From Mesobacillus harenae (GTDB lineage Bacteria; Bacillota; Bacilli; Bacillales; Cytobacillaceae), in the NCBI RefSeq assembly GCF_013343715.1, contig NZ_JABUNR010000011.1, forward strand, positions 62,001 to 126,000: a stretch of 64,000 nucleotides of DNA. Reading direction: 5' to 3'. The notes beneath the pieces were generated by a model. The model was given only the letters and a program-made list of their open reading frames with translations, was not told the DNA's origin and made no database searches. Positions 9,070-18,001 of this stretch are shown piece after piece. Position 1 is the first letter of the stretch; each line of letters opens with the position of its first letter. Made by a program: the position numbers and the translations under genes.

Positions 9070-9099
9070 ATCCGCTCAATTCCATTGAGCGGATTTTTT
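9070..9099 (+). terminator. Riboswitch-controlled terminator upstream of nrdE
   Basis: Perfect 10-bp stem ATCCGCTCAA / TTGAGCGGAT with a five-base loop and a T-tract. It lies 95 bp after the cobalamin aptamer and is the likely expression platform. Confidence 0.9.
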
Positions 9100-9149
9100 A
9101 TTTTTAGAGACCGTCAATGTTGGGTTGTGGGTAACTGGAAAGGATGTCT

Positions 9150-9311
9150 ATCATCATCCAGCTCCAGCTCCAGGCCCAGCGACTAGTGTACTTCGCCCAC
9201 CTCCCTATGAGATAAGTCAAGCACGAATGCGCTTCCGCTCTTCGTGTTTCCTTTATCTCAGTCGGTGTGCTCCAGTCCATACGTCGCTAACGGGCGCTTG
9301 CGCTTTTGTTT
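9150..9311 (+). repeat. Dispersed repeat family A, copy 2, in the nrd leader
   Basis: Starts CATCCAGCTCCAGCTCCAGG and ends GGGCGCTTGCGCTTTTGTTT, matching the outer parts of the other family A copies. It lies between the riboswitch terminator and the nrdE ribosome binding site, so any nrd transcript carries it. An open frame continues in from this repeat into nrdE but is not the real start. Confidence 0.75.
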
Positions 9312-9331
9312 ATATAAGGAGGAGTTTTACA

Positions 9332-11620
9332 ATGAATGCAGGGATACAAACGGAATTGAATGTTGTATTAGAAGCGATTAACAAGGCTGCGGAAGAATAT
9401 AGCATTCCAGCTGAAAAGCTTATCCAGCAGGTGAAGGCTCTAAATGTTTCTGAATCAGATAGCAATCAGCAGGCATTACTTTATGCATTAAATCAAATAG
9501 GGATGGACCAGCCAAACTGGACGTATCTGGCTGCACGACTATATTTAAATGAACTATATTCAACAGCATCAGAAAATAGAATGTATTCACGATCTTTAAA
9601 GTACGGATCCTTTCAACAATTAGTCCATCGATTATCAGAAAAAGGTATTTATTCTCCGAAGCTATTAAATTCATATGCTAATGAAGAATTAGTAGAGCTC
9701 GGTAAAGAAATTAATCCTGAGCAAGATCATTTGTTTAATTACATAGGATTATTTTTGCTGACCGATCGTTATCTTGCTAAGGATCATGATGGGAATCTGT
9801 ATGAGCTTCCCCAGGAACGTTTCATGATAATAGCGATGACAATTATGCAGAAGGAGGACCCATCTCTCCGTCTAGAGCTGGTAAAGGAAGCCTATTGGGC
9901 CTTAAGCAATCTCTATATGACAGTAGCAACGCCAACCTTGTCTAATGCAGGTAAGAATTTTGGACAGCTTTCCTCCTGTTTTATTGATACAGTGGACGAT
10001 TCTCTTGATGGCATTTATCTGAACAATTGGGATGTTGCCAGACTGAGTAAGGATGGAGGCGGAATTGGTATTTATTATGGGAAGGTGCGTGCGCTAGGTT
10101 CGGATATTAAAAAGTTTAAAGGGAATTCCTCTGGTGTCGTTCCTTGGATCAGGCTGATTAATGACACGGCAGTTAGTGTTGACCAGCTTGGACAAAGGCA
10201 AGGGGCAATGGCTATCTATCTGGATCTGTTTCATAAAGATATTATGAATGGATTCTTGGATCTGAAAACAAATAATGGAGATGAGCGCCGGAAGGCACAT
10301 GACATCTTTACTGGCGTGACAATTCCTGATTTGTTTATGAAAAAGCTGCAGGAAGTCGATGTAAATGGGCGAAGCGTTGGAGAATGGGCTACCTTTTGTC
10401 CTCATCAGGTTAAGACAATCATGGGCTGGAAGGATAAGGACGGCAGCCCGCTTGGCTTGGAAGATTTTTATGATGAAAAAGAAACAAAGTATTTTACCGA
10501 AAAATATGAAGAGGCTGTTCGAAATCCGCTCCTGCCACGGAAAATGTACCGGGCGATGGACATCATGGCCAGAATTATGGTAGCCCAGCTGGAGACAGGT
10601 ACACCTTATATGTTCTACCGAGACGAAGTAAACCGGCAAAATCCAAATAAACACTTGTTGGGGGAAGGACGCACTTCCATCTACTGCAGTAATTTATGTA
10701 CGGAAATCACCCAAAATATGTCTGCTACAACGATCGTAAACGAGTATGAGGATGCAGACGGAAATTCCGTAATCGTCCGGAAACCAGGTGACTTTGTTGT
10801 CTGCAACCTTTCATCTATTAATCTGGCAAAAGCTATTCCGTCCAATGTATTGGAACGATTGGTCCGCATTCAGGTAAGAATGCTTGATAATGTTATTGAT
10901 TTAAATACGATTTCAGTCGGCCAGGCAGAGAAAACGAATAAAAAATACCGGGCGATTGGGTTAGGCACTTTTGGCTGGCATCACCTTCTTGCACTTGAGA
11001 AGATTCACTGGGAATCTGAAGAGGCTGTAGACTATGCGGATAGATTATATGAAGATATTGCCTACAACACGATCAAAGCGTCAATGGAACTTGCTAGGGA
11101 AAAGGGAGCCTACAGTCAGTTTAGTGATTCAGAATGGGAGACAGGCATGTATTTTGAACGAAGAGGCTATTATTCGGACCGCTGGATTGAACTGAGAAAT
11201 CAGGTTTCACAAAATGGTCTCCGCAATGGCTGGCTTATGGCAATTGCTCCTAATTCATCAACAGCGAAGATAGGCGGTTCAACCGATGGAATTGATCCTC
11301 TCTACTCTGTAGAATATGCGGAAGAGAAGAAGAACTTTAAGTTTAAGGTAACTGCTCCTGATTTGAATCACGTTACCTACGACTATTATCGACGTGCCAG
11401 GCATGAACTAGACCAGGTATGGAGCATTAGGCAAAACGCAGCCCGTCAGCGGCATATTGACCAGGCTATCAGTTTCAATCTTTATGTCCGCCATGATATA
11501 AAAGCCAAAGATTTATTAAATTTACACATGGAAGCTTGGAGAAATGGATTAAAGACGACCTACTATGTCAGGAGTACATCGCAATCAGAAATTGCCGAAT
11601 GTGAAGCATGCCATAGTTAA
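9332..11620 (+). CDS. nrdE: Class I ribonucleotide reductase, alpha (large) subunit
   Basis: A 762-residue catalytic subunit that reduces ribonucleotides to deoxyribonucleotides. The active-site cysteines are in QLSSCF (about residue 216), SNLCTEI (about 455) and VVCNLSSINL (about 490), and the shuttle cysteines are in the C-terminal CEAC. APNSSTAKIGG is the phosphate-binding region. The ATG at 9332 follows AAGGAGGAG; the longer frame from 9125 only reads through the repeat. It is followed by nrdF after 23 bp. The nearby NrdI makes class Ib most likely, though the protein is longer than a typical NrdE (~700 residues). The cobalamin riboswitch upstream should repress it when B12 is available. 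Confidence 0.92.
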   Translation: MNAGIQTELNVVLEAINKAAEEYSIPAEKLIQQVKALNVSESDSNQQALLYALNQIGMDQPNWTYLAARLYLNELYSTASENRMYSRSLKYGSFQQLVHRLSEKGIYSPKLLNSYANEELVELGKEINPEQDHLFNYIGLFLLTDRYLAKDHDGNLYELPQERFMIIAMTIMQKEDPSLRLELVKEAYWALSNLYMTVATPTLSNAGKNFGQLSSCFIDTVDDSLDGIYLNNWDVARLSKDGGGIGIYYGKVRALGSDIKKFKGNSSGVVPWIRLINDTAVSVDQLGQRQGAMAIYLDLFHKDIMNGFLDLKTNNGDERRKAHDIFTGVTIPDLFMKKLQEVDVNGRSVGEWATFCPHQVKTIMGWKDKDGSPLGLEDFYDEKETKYFTEKYEEAVRNPLLPRKMYRAMDIMARIMVAQLETGTPYMFYRDEVNRQNPNKHLLGEGRTSIYCSNLCTEITQNMSATTIVNEYEDADGNSVIVRKPGDFVVCNLSSINLAKAIPSNVLERLVRIQVRMLDNVIDLNTISVGQAEKTNKKYRAIGLGTFGWHHLLALEKIHWESEEAVDYADRLYEDIAYNTIKASMELAREKGAYSQFSDSEWETGMYFERRGYYSDRWIELRNQVSQNGLRNGWLMAIAPNSSTAKIGGSTDGIDPLYSVEYAEEKKNFKFKVTAPDLNHVTYDYYRRARHELDQVWSIRQNAARQRHIDQAISFNLYVRHDIKAKDLLNLHMEAWRNGLKTTYYVRSTSQSEIAECEACHS

Positions 11621-11643
11621 TCAAACAAGCGGAGGTTTTATCT

Positions 11644-12690
11644 ATGAGTATCAATGCACCTTTAATAAAAGTTAAACTTCTAAATCCTGAATTTCCTAAT
11701 AAATCAACGGGGATTATCAATGGGAAATCATCGGGTCTGTTAAATTGGAATGATATTGCCTATCCGCAAATGTATGACCTTTACCAAACATTGCTGGCTA
11801 ACTTTTGGAAAGCACAAGAAATCAATATGCAGGATGATATTAAACAATGGGACATGCTAAGTCCTGTTGAACAAGATGTCTTTCTAAGAATAAATACACA
11901 GCTGGCATCATTGGACAGCCTGCAAACACCAACAATGAGTCAGGTAATGGACTATGTTTCAGATTCCAGCTTTAAAGCGATCTTTGCAGTCATCGCCCAG
12001 CAGGAGGCTGTTCATAATGAATCTTATTCCTATCTATTAAGTTCGCTTGTCCCTTTAAGGGAACAAAACGACCGCTTTAACGAAGCAAAGACAGATCCTA
12101 TCGTCCGTAAACGAAATGAAAAGATAGTGGAGGCGTATGAGCTGTTCCGGGAGAGTCCATCTGCTCTGAATCTATTTAAACTTGGAGTCAACTCGATTAA
12201 TCTTGAAGGTATTTATTTCTATGCTGGATTCGCTTTCTTTTATCATCTCGCCGGGCAGCAGAAGATGCTCAAGACAAGTACAATGATCAGTTATATCCAG
12301 AGAGATGAAATGCAGCATGCTTATTTTATGTCTCAGTTTATCCGGATTCTTTTAACCGAAAACCCTGAACTGCATACAGAGGAAAATATAAATTATATTT
12401 ACAGGACGATAGATCAGGCAGTACAGTTAGAAAAAGAATGGGCAGCCATTATATTAAAGGATATAAAAGGAATCGACTTGAATGAGTTTGGAGCCTATGT
12501 GGAATATCTGGCAAACAAACGCTTCAGACAGCTCGGCATGAAAAACTTTTATCCAGAGCGGGAGAATCCAATGCCATGGATTCATGTTTTCAGTGATGAG
12601 ATGATGAATGAAACGAAATCTGATTTCTTCGAACAGAAGTCGAGAACCTATTCCAAGGTAAGCCAGTCAAATGGGTTCGATGAATTATAG
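11644..12690 (+). CDS. nrdF: Class I ribonucleotide reductase, beta (radical) subunit
   Basis: A 348-residue ferritin-like protein that holds the dimetal centre and the tyrosyl radical used by NrdE. The metal ligands can be read: Asp in SLDSLQ, Glu and His in EAVHNESY, Glu in NLEGIYF, and Glu and His in RDEMQHAYF. The Tyr seven residues after the first Glu (EAVHNESY) is the expected radical site. The start has GCGGAGG upstream. Spacing and order with nrdE and nrdI indicate one transcript. Manganese use is likely if the class Ib reading is right. Confidence 0.92.
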   Translation: MSINAPLIKVKLLNPEFPNKSTGIINGKSSGLLNWNDIAYPQMYDLYQTLLANFWKAQEINMQDDIKQWDMLSPVEQDVFLRINTQLASLDSLQTPTMSQVMDYVSDSSFKAIFAVIAQQEAVHNESYSYLLSSLVPLREQNDRFNEAKTDPIVRKRNEKIVEAYELFRESPSALNLFKLGVNSINLEGIYFYAGFAFFYHLAGQQKMLKTSTMISYIQRDEMQHAYFMSQFIRILLTENPELHTEENINYIYRTIDQAVQLEKEWAAIILKDIKGIDLNEFGAYVEYLANKRFRQLGMKNFYPERENPMPWIHVFSDEMMNETKSDFFEQKSRTYSKVSQSNGFDEL

Positions 12691-13141
12691 CAGCATGCTG
12701 AAAATTGCTTTAATATACTCGTCGTTAACCGGAAATACCAAAGAGCTAATCAATCTTATTAAACAGTCATTTCACCACTACAAGGCAGATGTCCAGATTT
12801 ACAAAGTAAACGACTTCGAACTAGATAAGCTAAATCGGTACGACGTAATTGTAATTGGCACATACTCATGGGGAAACGGAGAAATCCCCCGTGAGATGGT
12901 TCGGCTTTATAGGGCTTTTGAGCTTCAAGATGTACAAAACGTAGTGACAGGTATTGCAGGAACAGGGGATCAATTGTATCCATCTTATTGCGGGGCAGTA
13001 AACAGATTTAGAGATATGCTGTTTGTTCAAACAAAGTTAGCTGCAACTCTGAAAGTAGAACTCTTTCCTCAAGCTAATGATATTGTTAAGTGTGCAAAGT
13101 TCACTGACATAATCATCAGCCGTGCGTCTCAACTTCATTGA
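12671..13141 (+). CDS. nrdI: NrdI flavodoxin, activator of class Ib reductase
   Basis: A flavodoxin-like protein of up to 156 residues. The FMN-binding loop YSSLTGNTKEL and the later GTYSWGNGEIP and GIAGTGDQLYP segments fit NrdI, which supplies superoxide to load the Mn-Tyr cofactor of NrdF. The first ATG overlaps the end of nrdF by 20 bp with AAGGT nine bases upstream; a second ATG at 12695 would give the more usual N-terminus MLKIALIYSS. Either start is possible. It closes the operon. Confidence 0.85.
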   Translation: MGSMNYSSMLKIALIYSSLTGNTKELINLIKQSFHHYKADVQIYKVNDFELDKLNRYDVIVIGTYSWGNGEIPREMVRLYRAFELQDVQNVVTGIAGTGDQLYPSYCGAVNRFRDMLFVQTKLAATLKVELFPQANDIVKCAKFTDIIISRASQLH

Positions 13142-13287
13142 AAATATTTAATGTTCCATACTAATTAAACGTTTGATTAAAAAGAATCTGACGACTTCGA
13201 TTGATAAGACGCTTTAAAAAATAAATCGGCTCGTGTCAGCTCAATAAAGTTTCATAGAAAAATGGTATACTTTATAAGATGAAAATC

Positions 13288-13319
13288 ACCTTCCAGCTAA
13301 ATTGGAAGGTTTTCTTTTT
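13288..13319 (+). terminator. Intrinsic terminator before the sodium channel gene
   Basis: Stem ACCTTCCA / TGGAAGGT with a seven-base loop and TTTCTTTTT tail. A TATACT -10-like hexamer at 13266-13271 lies just upstream, so it may end the nrd transcript or attenuate a new one. Confidence 0.75.
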
Positions 13320-13386
13320 GGTTTTAGTCTTATTTTTGAAGTATCATTCTAGTAGAAGTTTCATTATGAAAGGAAATAGTATAGAA

Positions 13387-14226
13387 ATGACAACAAATCA
13401 GAAGACATCTTATTCGCCAATGAGAAGCCGGTTGGGGAATTTTATTTCAAGCTCTAAATTTAACCATTTTATTACTGCATTGATTGTGTTCAACTCTATT
13501 TTAATTGGACTAGAGACTTACCCAGCAATATACGAACAAAATAAAGAAGCTTTCTTTGTCCTGGATTATATTATCCTGTTGATTTTTGTGGCGGAATTAG
13601 CTCTGAAACTTTTTGTAGAGCGACGGGATTTCTTTAGAAACCACTGGAATAACTTTGACTTTATCATTGTTGTTGGCAGTTTGGTACTTTATAATACACC
13701 GTTTGTCAGTGTCCTGCGTATCTTCCGGGTGCTTCGGGTGCTGCGGACCATCACATCGGTTCCTTCATTAAGGAGAATTGTCAGCGCTCTGTTTATGGCG
13801 GTCCCAACAATCGGCAGTGTAATCCTGTTAATGTCGATTATCTTTTACGTTTATGCGGTTATCGGCACGGCCTTCTTTGCAAATGTTGAGCCAGAGTACT
13901 TCGGTAATTTACAGCTTTCATTTATTACCTTGTTTCAAGTTTTCACGTTAGAATCGTGGGCCAGCGGTGTATTCAGACCAATTTTTGCCGAGGTTAGCTG
14001 GTCGTGGCTTTATTTTATCTCCTTTATCGTGATTGCAACGTTTATTATGATTAATTTAATTGTTGGGGAAATCGTTAATAATGCCCAGAAAATTTCTGAA
14101 GAGATCGAAGGTGAAACACAAGATATTAAAGAAGATACTTCCGAAATCAAAGCTTTAAAGTCTGAAGTTACCGAATTGAAGGAGCTTTTAAAAGCCTTTA
14201 TAGCAAAAAACGAAACCAAAGGGTAG
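13387..14226 (+). CDS. NaChBac-type voltage-gated sodium channel (BacNav)
   Basis: A 279-residue, six-helix single-domain channel. S4 carries four regularly spaced arginines (R111, R114, R117, R120) in VLRIFRVLRVLR, and the pore has TLESWAS at 187-193, the same selectivity filter as NaChBac. The C-terminal tail (about 235-279) is acidic and heptad-like, fitting the tetramerising coiled coil of this family. In alkaliphilic bacilli NaChBac serves sodium re-entry for motility and pH homeostasis. The ATG at 13387 has AAGGA 12 bases upstream; an ATG at 13366 is an alternative. A longer frame from 13279 starts inside the terminator hairpin and is rejected. Confidence 0.92.
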   Translation: MTTNQKTSYSPMRSRLGNFISSSKFNHFITALIVFNSILIGLETYPAIYEQNKEAFFVLDYIILLIFVAELALKLFVERRDFFRNHWNNFDFIIVVGSLVLYNTPFVSVLRIFRVLRVLRTITSVPSLRRIVSALFMAVPTIGSVILLMSIIFYVYAVIGTAFFANVEPEYFGNLQLSFITLFQVFTLESWASGVFRPIFAEVSWSWLYFISFIVIATFIMINLIVGEIVNNAQKISEEIEGETQDIKEDTSEIKALKSEVTELKELLKAFIAKNETKG

Positions 14227-14265
14227 AGTCCGAAATAACCTTTTAAAAAAGGAGAACAATTATTC

Positions 14266-15354
14266 ATGTCATTATCGACCGTGCTTTTGTCAATATTCGT
14301 CCTGCTTATCTATTTAGCAATCACCTATTATATTGGTTATAATGGCTGGGTTTGGATTAGACCAGGCATTTTAAAAAGGTTCAAATGGGTCTATGTAGGG
14401 TTTATTATCATATTCTCTGCGTCTATGTTTCTTGGTAGGGTATTTTCGTGGCTTCCTTTGGAATTAATGGGAAGCTTTTGGATTGTAATTGTTGGTTATA
14501 GTTTAATTTTATTGCCGCTTGCCAATATACTGGTTTACTTTTTAAAAGGAAAAGGAATCTTTTGGATTGGTCTCGGGATTATGGCCTTCTACCTTTTCGT
14601 CTTCATTTATGGATCATTCAATGCCTGGAATCCGGTAGTAAGATCATATGATATTGAAGTAGAGAAACAAGCTCAGCAACAGGAGTTAAAGGTTCTGATG
14701 GTCTCTGATTTACATTTGGGCCCAATAGTGGGCGAAAAGCACTTGGAGCGCCTCGTTGCAATTGTTGATAATGAAAAACCGGATATCGTGTTAATTCCGG
14801 GAGATATAATCGAAAACAGTATTGAGCCATTCATTAAAAATGACATGGGTAAGATACTTGCTAAAGTCAGTGCGCCTCTTGGTGTTTATGCTGTACCAGG
14901 TAATCACGATTATTATGGTGATGATCTCCTAAAGATGGCTGCTGAAGTAGAAAAAAGCGGAGTCCGATTATTAATGGATGAGACAAGCATGGTTCAGAAT
15001 AGCTTTTACCTTGTCGGCAGAAATGATAAAACTGACCCTCAAAGAGCGGAGGTAAGTGAGCTCGTAGAAGGCCTGGATCAAACGAAGCCGCTTATAATGC
15101 TAGATCATCAGCCATTTGAGCTTGAGGTTGCAGAGGAAAATGGTATTGATGTTGTTTTATCTGGACACACGCACAGGGGACAGCTGGCACCCGCTAATCT
15201 TATTACGAGCATGATTTTTGAGAACGATTGGGGCTATCTGCAAAAAGGCAGTCTTCACTCCTTTGTATCATCCGGTTTTGGCACCTGGGGCCCGCCGCTA
15301 AGAGTCGGAAGCAGGTCAGAGGTAATGGTAATCAATATAAATTTTGATAGCTAA
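14266..15354 (+). CDS. Membrane-anchored metallophosphoesterase
   Basis: A 362-residue protein with four or five N-terminal membrane helices (residues 5-125) and a calcineurin-type phosphoesterase domain (about 140-360). Metal-binding motifs are present in order: SDLHLG, PGDIIEN, GNHDYY, LDHQPFE and SGHTHRGQ. The family (YkuE/YaeI-like) includes UDP-diacylglucosamine or other lipid and phosphodiester hydrolases, but substrate is not evident. A GGAG site precedes the ATG, 39 bp after the sodium channel gene, so the two may share a transcript. Confidence 0.85.
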   Translation: MSLSTVLLSIFVLLIYLAITYYIGYNGWVWIRPGILKRFKWVYVGFIIIFSASMFLGRVFSWLPLELMGSFWIVIVGYSLILLPLANILVYFLKGKGIFWIGLGIMAFYLFVFIYGSFNAWNPVVRSYDIEVEKQAQQQELKVLMVSDLHLGPIVGEKHLERLVAIVDNEKPDIVLIPGDIIENSIEPFIKNDMGKILAKVSAPLGVYAVPGNHDYYGDDLLKMAAEVEKSGVRLLMDETSMVQNSFYLVGRNDKTDPQRAEVSELVEGLDQTKPLIMLDHQPFELEVAEENGIDVVLSGHTHRGQLAPANLITSMIFENDWGYLQKGSLHSFVSSGFGTWGPPLRVGSRSEVMVININFDS

Positions 15355-15479
15355 TCAATCGTTTGTTTAAAAGTTTTTCCTAAATCTTACCGTTCCTGGC
15401 ATTTGAAACTTTCTTGTAACATATCCGTATAGTATACTAGCATTCAAAAGATGCTCTTTTATCGATAGGAGGGGCCGCA

Positions 15480-15932
15480 TTGAATTTTAAACTAAATGAA
15501 AATACTCCGGCTTTTATAAAAACAGAAGTTGAGAAGCTGAAGGCCACATTAGCACCCTTATTAAAAAAGAATTTCCGATATACGATGTTTTCATCTCTAT
15601 TGATTAGTATATCGATTGTTAATTTATTCTTTATCATATTTGGTGACCAGCCTATAAGCTCGCCAATTCCGATTCTCTTATTTGCCTTTTTGGGGGCACT
15701 CGGTTTTGCGATCTCAAAAGAAGGCCGCCTATTGCAAAAGGATATATTAAAAATTAGCAGAGATTACATCCTTGAACGAATTAACTTAAGCAAATTTGTG
15801 ACCAGCCATCGAAAAGCTGAATATAAAAATATCATTACAGATCAGCCATTTATGGCTATGAAGCTATTTATTGAATTTTTAAATGAAGAGCAGCGGAAAA
15901 AGCAGGCTGCTAACAACCACACTGAGGCATAA
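15480..15932 (+). CDS. Small two-helix membrane protein (YwnF/DUF5392-like)
   Basis: A 150-residue protein with a TTG start behind a strong AGGAGGGG site. Two membrane helices (about residues 38-58 and 66-84) split an amphipathic N-terminal helix from a charged C-terminal domain. The pattern reminds me of the YwnF/DUF5392 family of bacilli, but this is from memory and function is unknown. It is monocistronic with a terminator at 15966-16000. Confidence 0.6.
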   Translation: MNFKLNENTPAFIKTEVEKLKATLAPLLKKNFRYTMFSSLLISISIVNLFFIIFGDQPISSPIPILLFAFLGALGFAISKEGRLLQKDILKISRDYILERINLSKFVTSHRKAEYKNIITDQPFMAMKLFIEFLNEEQRKKQAANNHTEA

Positions 15933-15965
15933 GGCTGAATCCAAACAATAGGGCTAAAAAAAGGC

Positions 15966-16000
15966 AGGACATGGGAGCGCTCATGCTCCTGTTTTTTTTA
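15966..16000 (+). terminator. Intrinsic terminator
   Basis: CAGGACATG pairs with CATGCTCCTG with one bulge and is followed by eight T. Confidence 0.7.
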
Positions 16001-16102
16001 GGGCGGCCGGTATTGTCTCTTATAAAAAGCACAACAATAATATAGTTGGTAGGATTAGTTATCCTTAACGGGGTATAAGAGAACACAAAGGGGTTTGATG
16101 GT

Positions 16103-16768
16103 ATGAATGGAAAGTCAGCACTGATTGCCGGTTCGACGGGATTAGTTGGGAATGAATTGCTTCACTTCTTGCTTGAAGGGGAAGAATATGAAAAGGTGAT
16201 CGCGATTGTACGTAAACCGCTTGAGTTGAAGCACCCAAAACTGCAAGAAGTCGTGGCAGATTACGACCACTTGGAGGATTACCACGCACATTTTACTGCA
16301 GATGATGTTTTCTGCTGTTTAGGGACAACTATTAAGAAAGCAAAAACAAAAGAGGCCATGCATAAAGTAGACGTGGAATATCCACTGGAAATCGCAAGGC
16401 TGGCGATCGCCAAAGGGGCAAAGCATTATTTGCTCGTCAGCAGCATGAATGCCAATCCTGAGGCAACATTCTGGTATCCAAAGATGAAAGGCGAACTTGA
16501 ACAAGAACTGAGGAAAATACCTTTTGAAACTATTTCAATTGTTAGGCCTTCTCTTTTATTAGGAAATCGAAACGAATTCAGAATGGGAGAGAGGACGGCC
16601 GAAGTGCTGTTTAAGTTTCTATCCCCTGTATTTAAAGGGCCGCTTAAACAATTCAGAGCGATTACTGGAAGAAATGTCGCACTCGCCATGTATAAAATAG
16701 CCCAAACTAACCCGTCCGGAACAACCATCTACCCATCCGTAAAACTCGAAGAAATCGCCCAGAAATAA
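16103..16768 (+). CDS. NAD(P)-binding atypical SDR (HTATIP2-like oxidoreductase)
   Basis: A 221-residue Rossmann protein. AGSTGLVG near residue 9 is the dinucleotide-binding loop; FCCLGTTIKKA and YLLVSSMNANP follow in the order seen in atypical SDRs such as HTATIP2/TIP30, and YPKMKGELE provides the YxxxK pair. It may be a flavin/NAD(P) oxidoreductase or a regulatory binder; substrate unknown. AAAGGGG precedes the start. The gene ends 30 bp before the beta-lactamase-fold gene and is probably co-transcribed. Confidence 0.75.
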   Translation: MNGKSALIAGSTGLVGNELLHFLLEGEEYEKVIAIVRKPLELKHPKLQEVVADYDHLEDYHAHFTADDVFCCLGTTIKKAKTKEAMHKVDVEYPLEIARLAIAKGAKHYLLVSSMNANPEATFWYPKMKGELEQELRKIPFETISIVRPSLLLGNRNEFRMGERTAEVLFKFLSPVFKGPLKQFRAITGRNVALAMYKIAQTNPSGTTIYPSVKLEEIAQK

Positions 16769-16798
16769 CAGGGAAGGTGACAGGCACCATCCAATTAA

Positions 16799-17923
16799 AT
16801 GGAAACTGATTTGGAAAAGAGGAAGATGCTAGTGAAATTTATTAGAATTATTTTTGGGTTATTTGCTTTTGTGTATCTGCTACTTAAGCTTCCGGTATTT
16901 GGCAGGAGGGCATCACAGGATAAAATTCAGCAGTTTAATGAATCAGCTAATTTTATTAATGGAAAGTTCGTCAATCAGGAGCGGACCACGATGGACGCCG
17001 GTTTACGAACCAGCCTTTCGATTGCCCGGGACTTTATTAAACCGAATCCAAACAGGAAGCCCGCAGCACCGTTGCCTGTTCAGCGACTGGCTATTTCAGG
17101 TGAAAAGCATGATGGTGGAACGAAAGTAACCTGGTTTGGGCATTCGGCCTTTTTAATCGAGATTGATGGGAAGCGCTTGTTGCTGGATCCGATGTTCGGA
17201 ACAGCCCCATCGCCATTTCCGGCTTTTGGGGGAAAGCGGTACAGTGAAAAGTTACCCTTTGAAGTAGAGGACCTGCCCTTTATTGATGCTGTTCTCTTTT
17301 CCCATGATCATTATGATCACCTTGATTACGGTACAATTAAAAAGCTCCGTGATAAGACTGGTCGATTCTTCGTACCGCTTGGTGTAGGAAGCCACCTTGA
17401 AAGATGGGGTGTTGCTCCTAGTAATATCGAAGAACACAATTGGTGGGATGAAATGGAATTTCAAGGGCTGAGTTTAGCTTGTACCCCATCAAGGCACTTT
17501 TCAGGGAGAAGCCTGACAGACCGTAATGCTACGCTCTGGTGTTCCTGGGTTATTACAGGGCAGGAGGAAAAAATCTTCTTTAGTGGGGATAGCGGGTATG
17601 GTCCTCATTTTAAAGAAATTGGTGAAAAATACGGTCCCTTTGACTTAGCATTAATGGAATGCGGCCAGTATGACGAACGTTGGGCAGCCCTTCATATGAT
17701 GCCGGAAGAAACTGTTCAAGCTCATATTGATGTAAAAGGAAAGCTAATGATTCCAATTCACTGGGGCGCTTTTACATTATCGGTGCATGATTGGACCGAT
17801 CCCGTTGAACGGGCACAAAAAGCAGCTAAGGAACGAGGCATCTTAATCTGTACTCCTAAAATTGGTGAAACTGTTCACGTCAGTTCTGAAGAATACCCAA
17901 CAGTTCCGTGGTGGAAAGCCTAA
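16799..17923 (+). CDS. Beta-lactamase-fold metal-dependent hydrolase (NAPE-PLD/UlaG-like)
   Basis: Up to 374 residues. One N-terminal membrane helix (about residues 12-30) anchors a metallo-beta-lactamase domain with the zinc motif HDHYDHLD near residue 170, SRHFSG, FSGDSGYG and a late IHWGAF. The closest families are NAPE-PLD-like phospholipases and UlaG-like lactonases. The start is uncertain: ATG at 16799 has no clear ribosome site, whereas GTG at 16832 follows AGAGGAAG at a good distance and would begin VKFIRIIFG. The conserved GGTGACAGGCACC sequence just upstream (16777-16789) is a short repeat often seen between Bacillus genes. Confidence 0.8.
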   Translation: METDLEKRKMLVKFIRIIFGLFAFVYLLLKLPVFGRRASQDKIQQFNESANFINGKFVNQERTTMDAGLRTSLSIARDFIKPNPNRKPAAPLPVQRLAISGEKHDGGTKVTWFGHSAFLIEIDGKRLLLDPMFGTAPSPFPAFGGKRYSEKLPFEVEDLPFIDAVLFSHDHYDHLDYGTIKKLRDKTGRFFVPLGVGSHLERWGVAPSNIEEHNWWDEMEFQGLSLACTPSRHFSGRSLTDRNATLWCSWVITGQEEKIFFSGDSGYGPHFKEIGEKYGPFDLALMECGQYDERWAALHMMPEETVQAHIDVKGKLMIPIHWGAFTLSVHDWTDPVERAQKAAKERGILICTPKIGETVHVSSEEYPTVPWWKA

Positions 17924-17925
17924 TA

Positions 17926-17957
17926 AAAAAAGCTCCGGATTTGCTCCGGAGCTTTTT
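17926..17957. terminator. Bidirectional intrinsic terminator
   Basis: Stem AAAAAGCTCCGGA / TCCGGAGCTTTTT between two convergent genes; A and T runs on either side allow use from both strands. Confidence 0.9.
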
Positions 17958-18001
17958 ATGATATGGATACTAAATTGTGGATCATGCGAAAATTTTAGTT
18001 C

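Noticed and set aside
9125..9331. N-terminal extension of the ribonucleotide reductase alpha subunit
   Set aside because: It reads through dispersed repeat A; the ATG at 9332 has an AAGGAGGAG site and gives a normal N-terminus.
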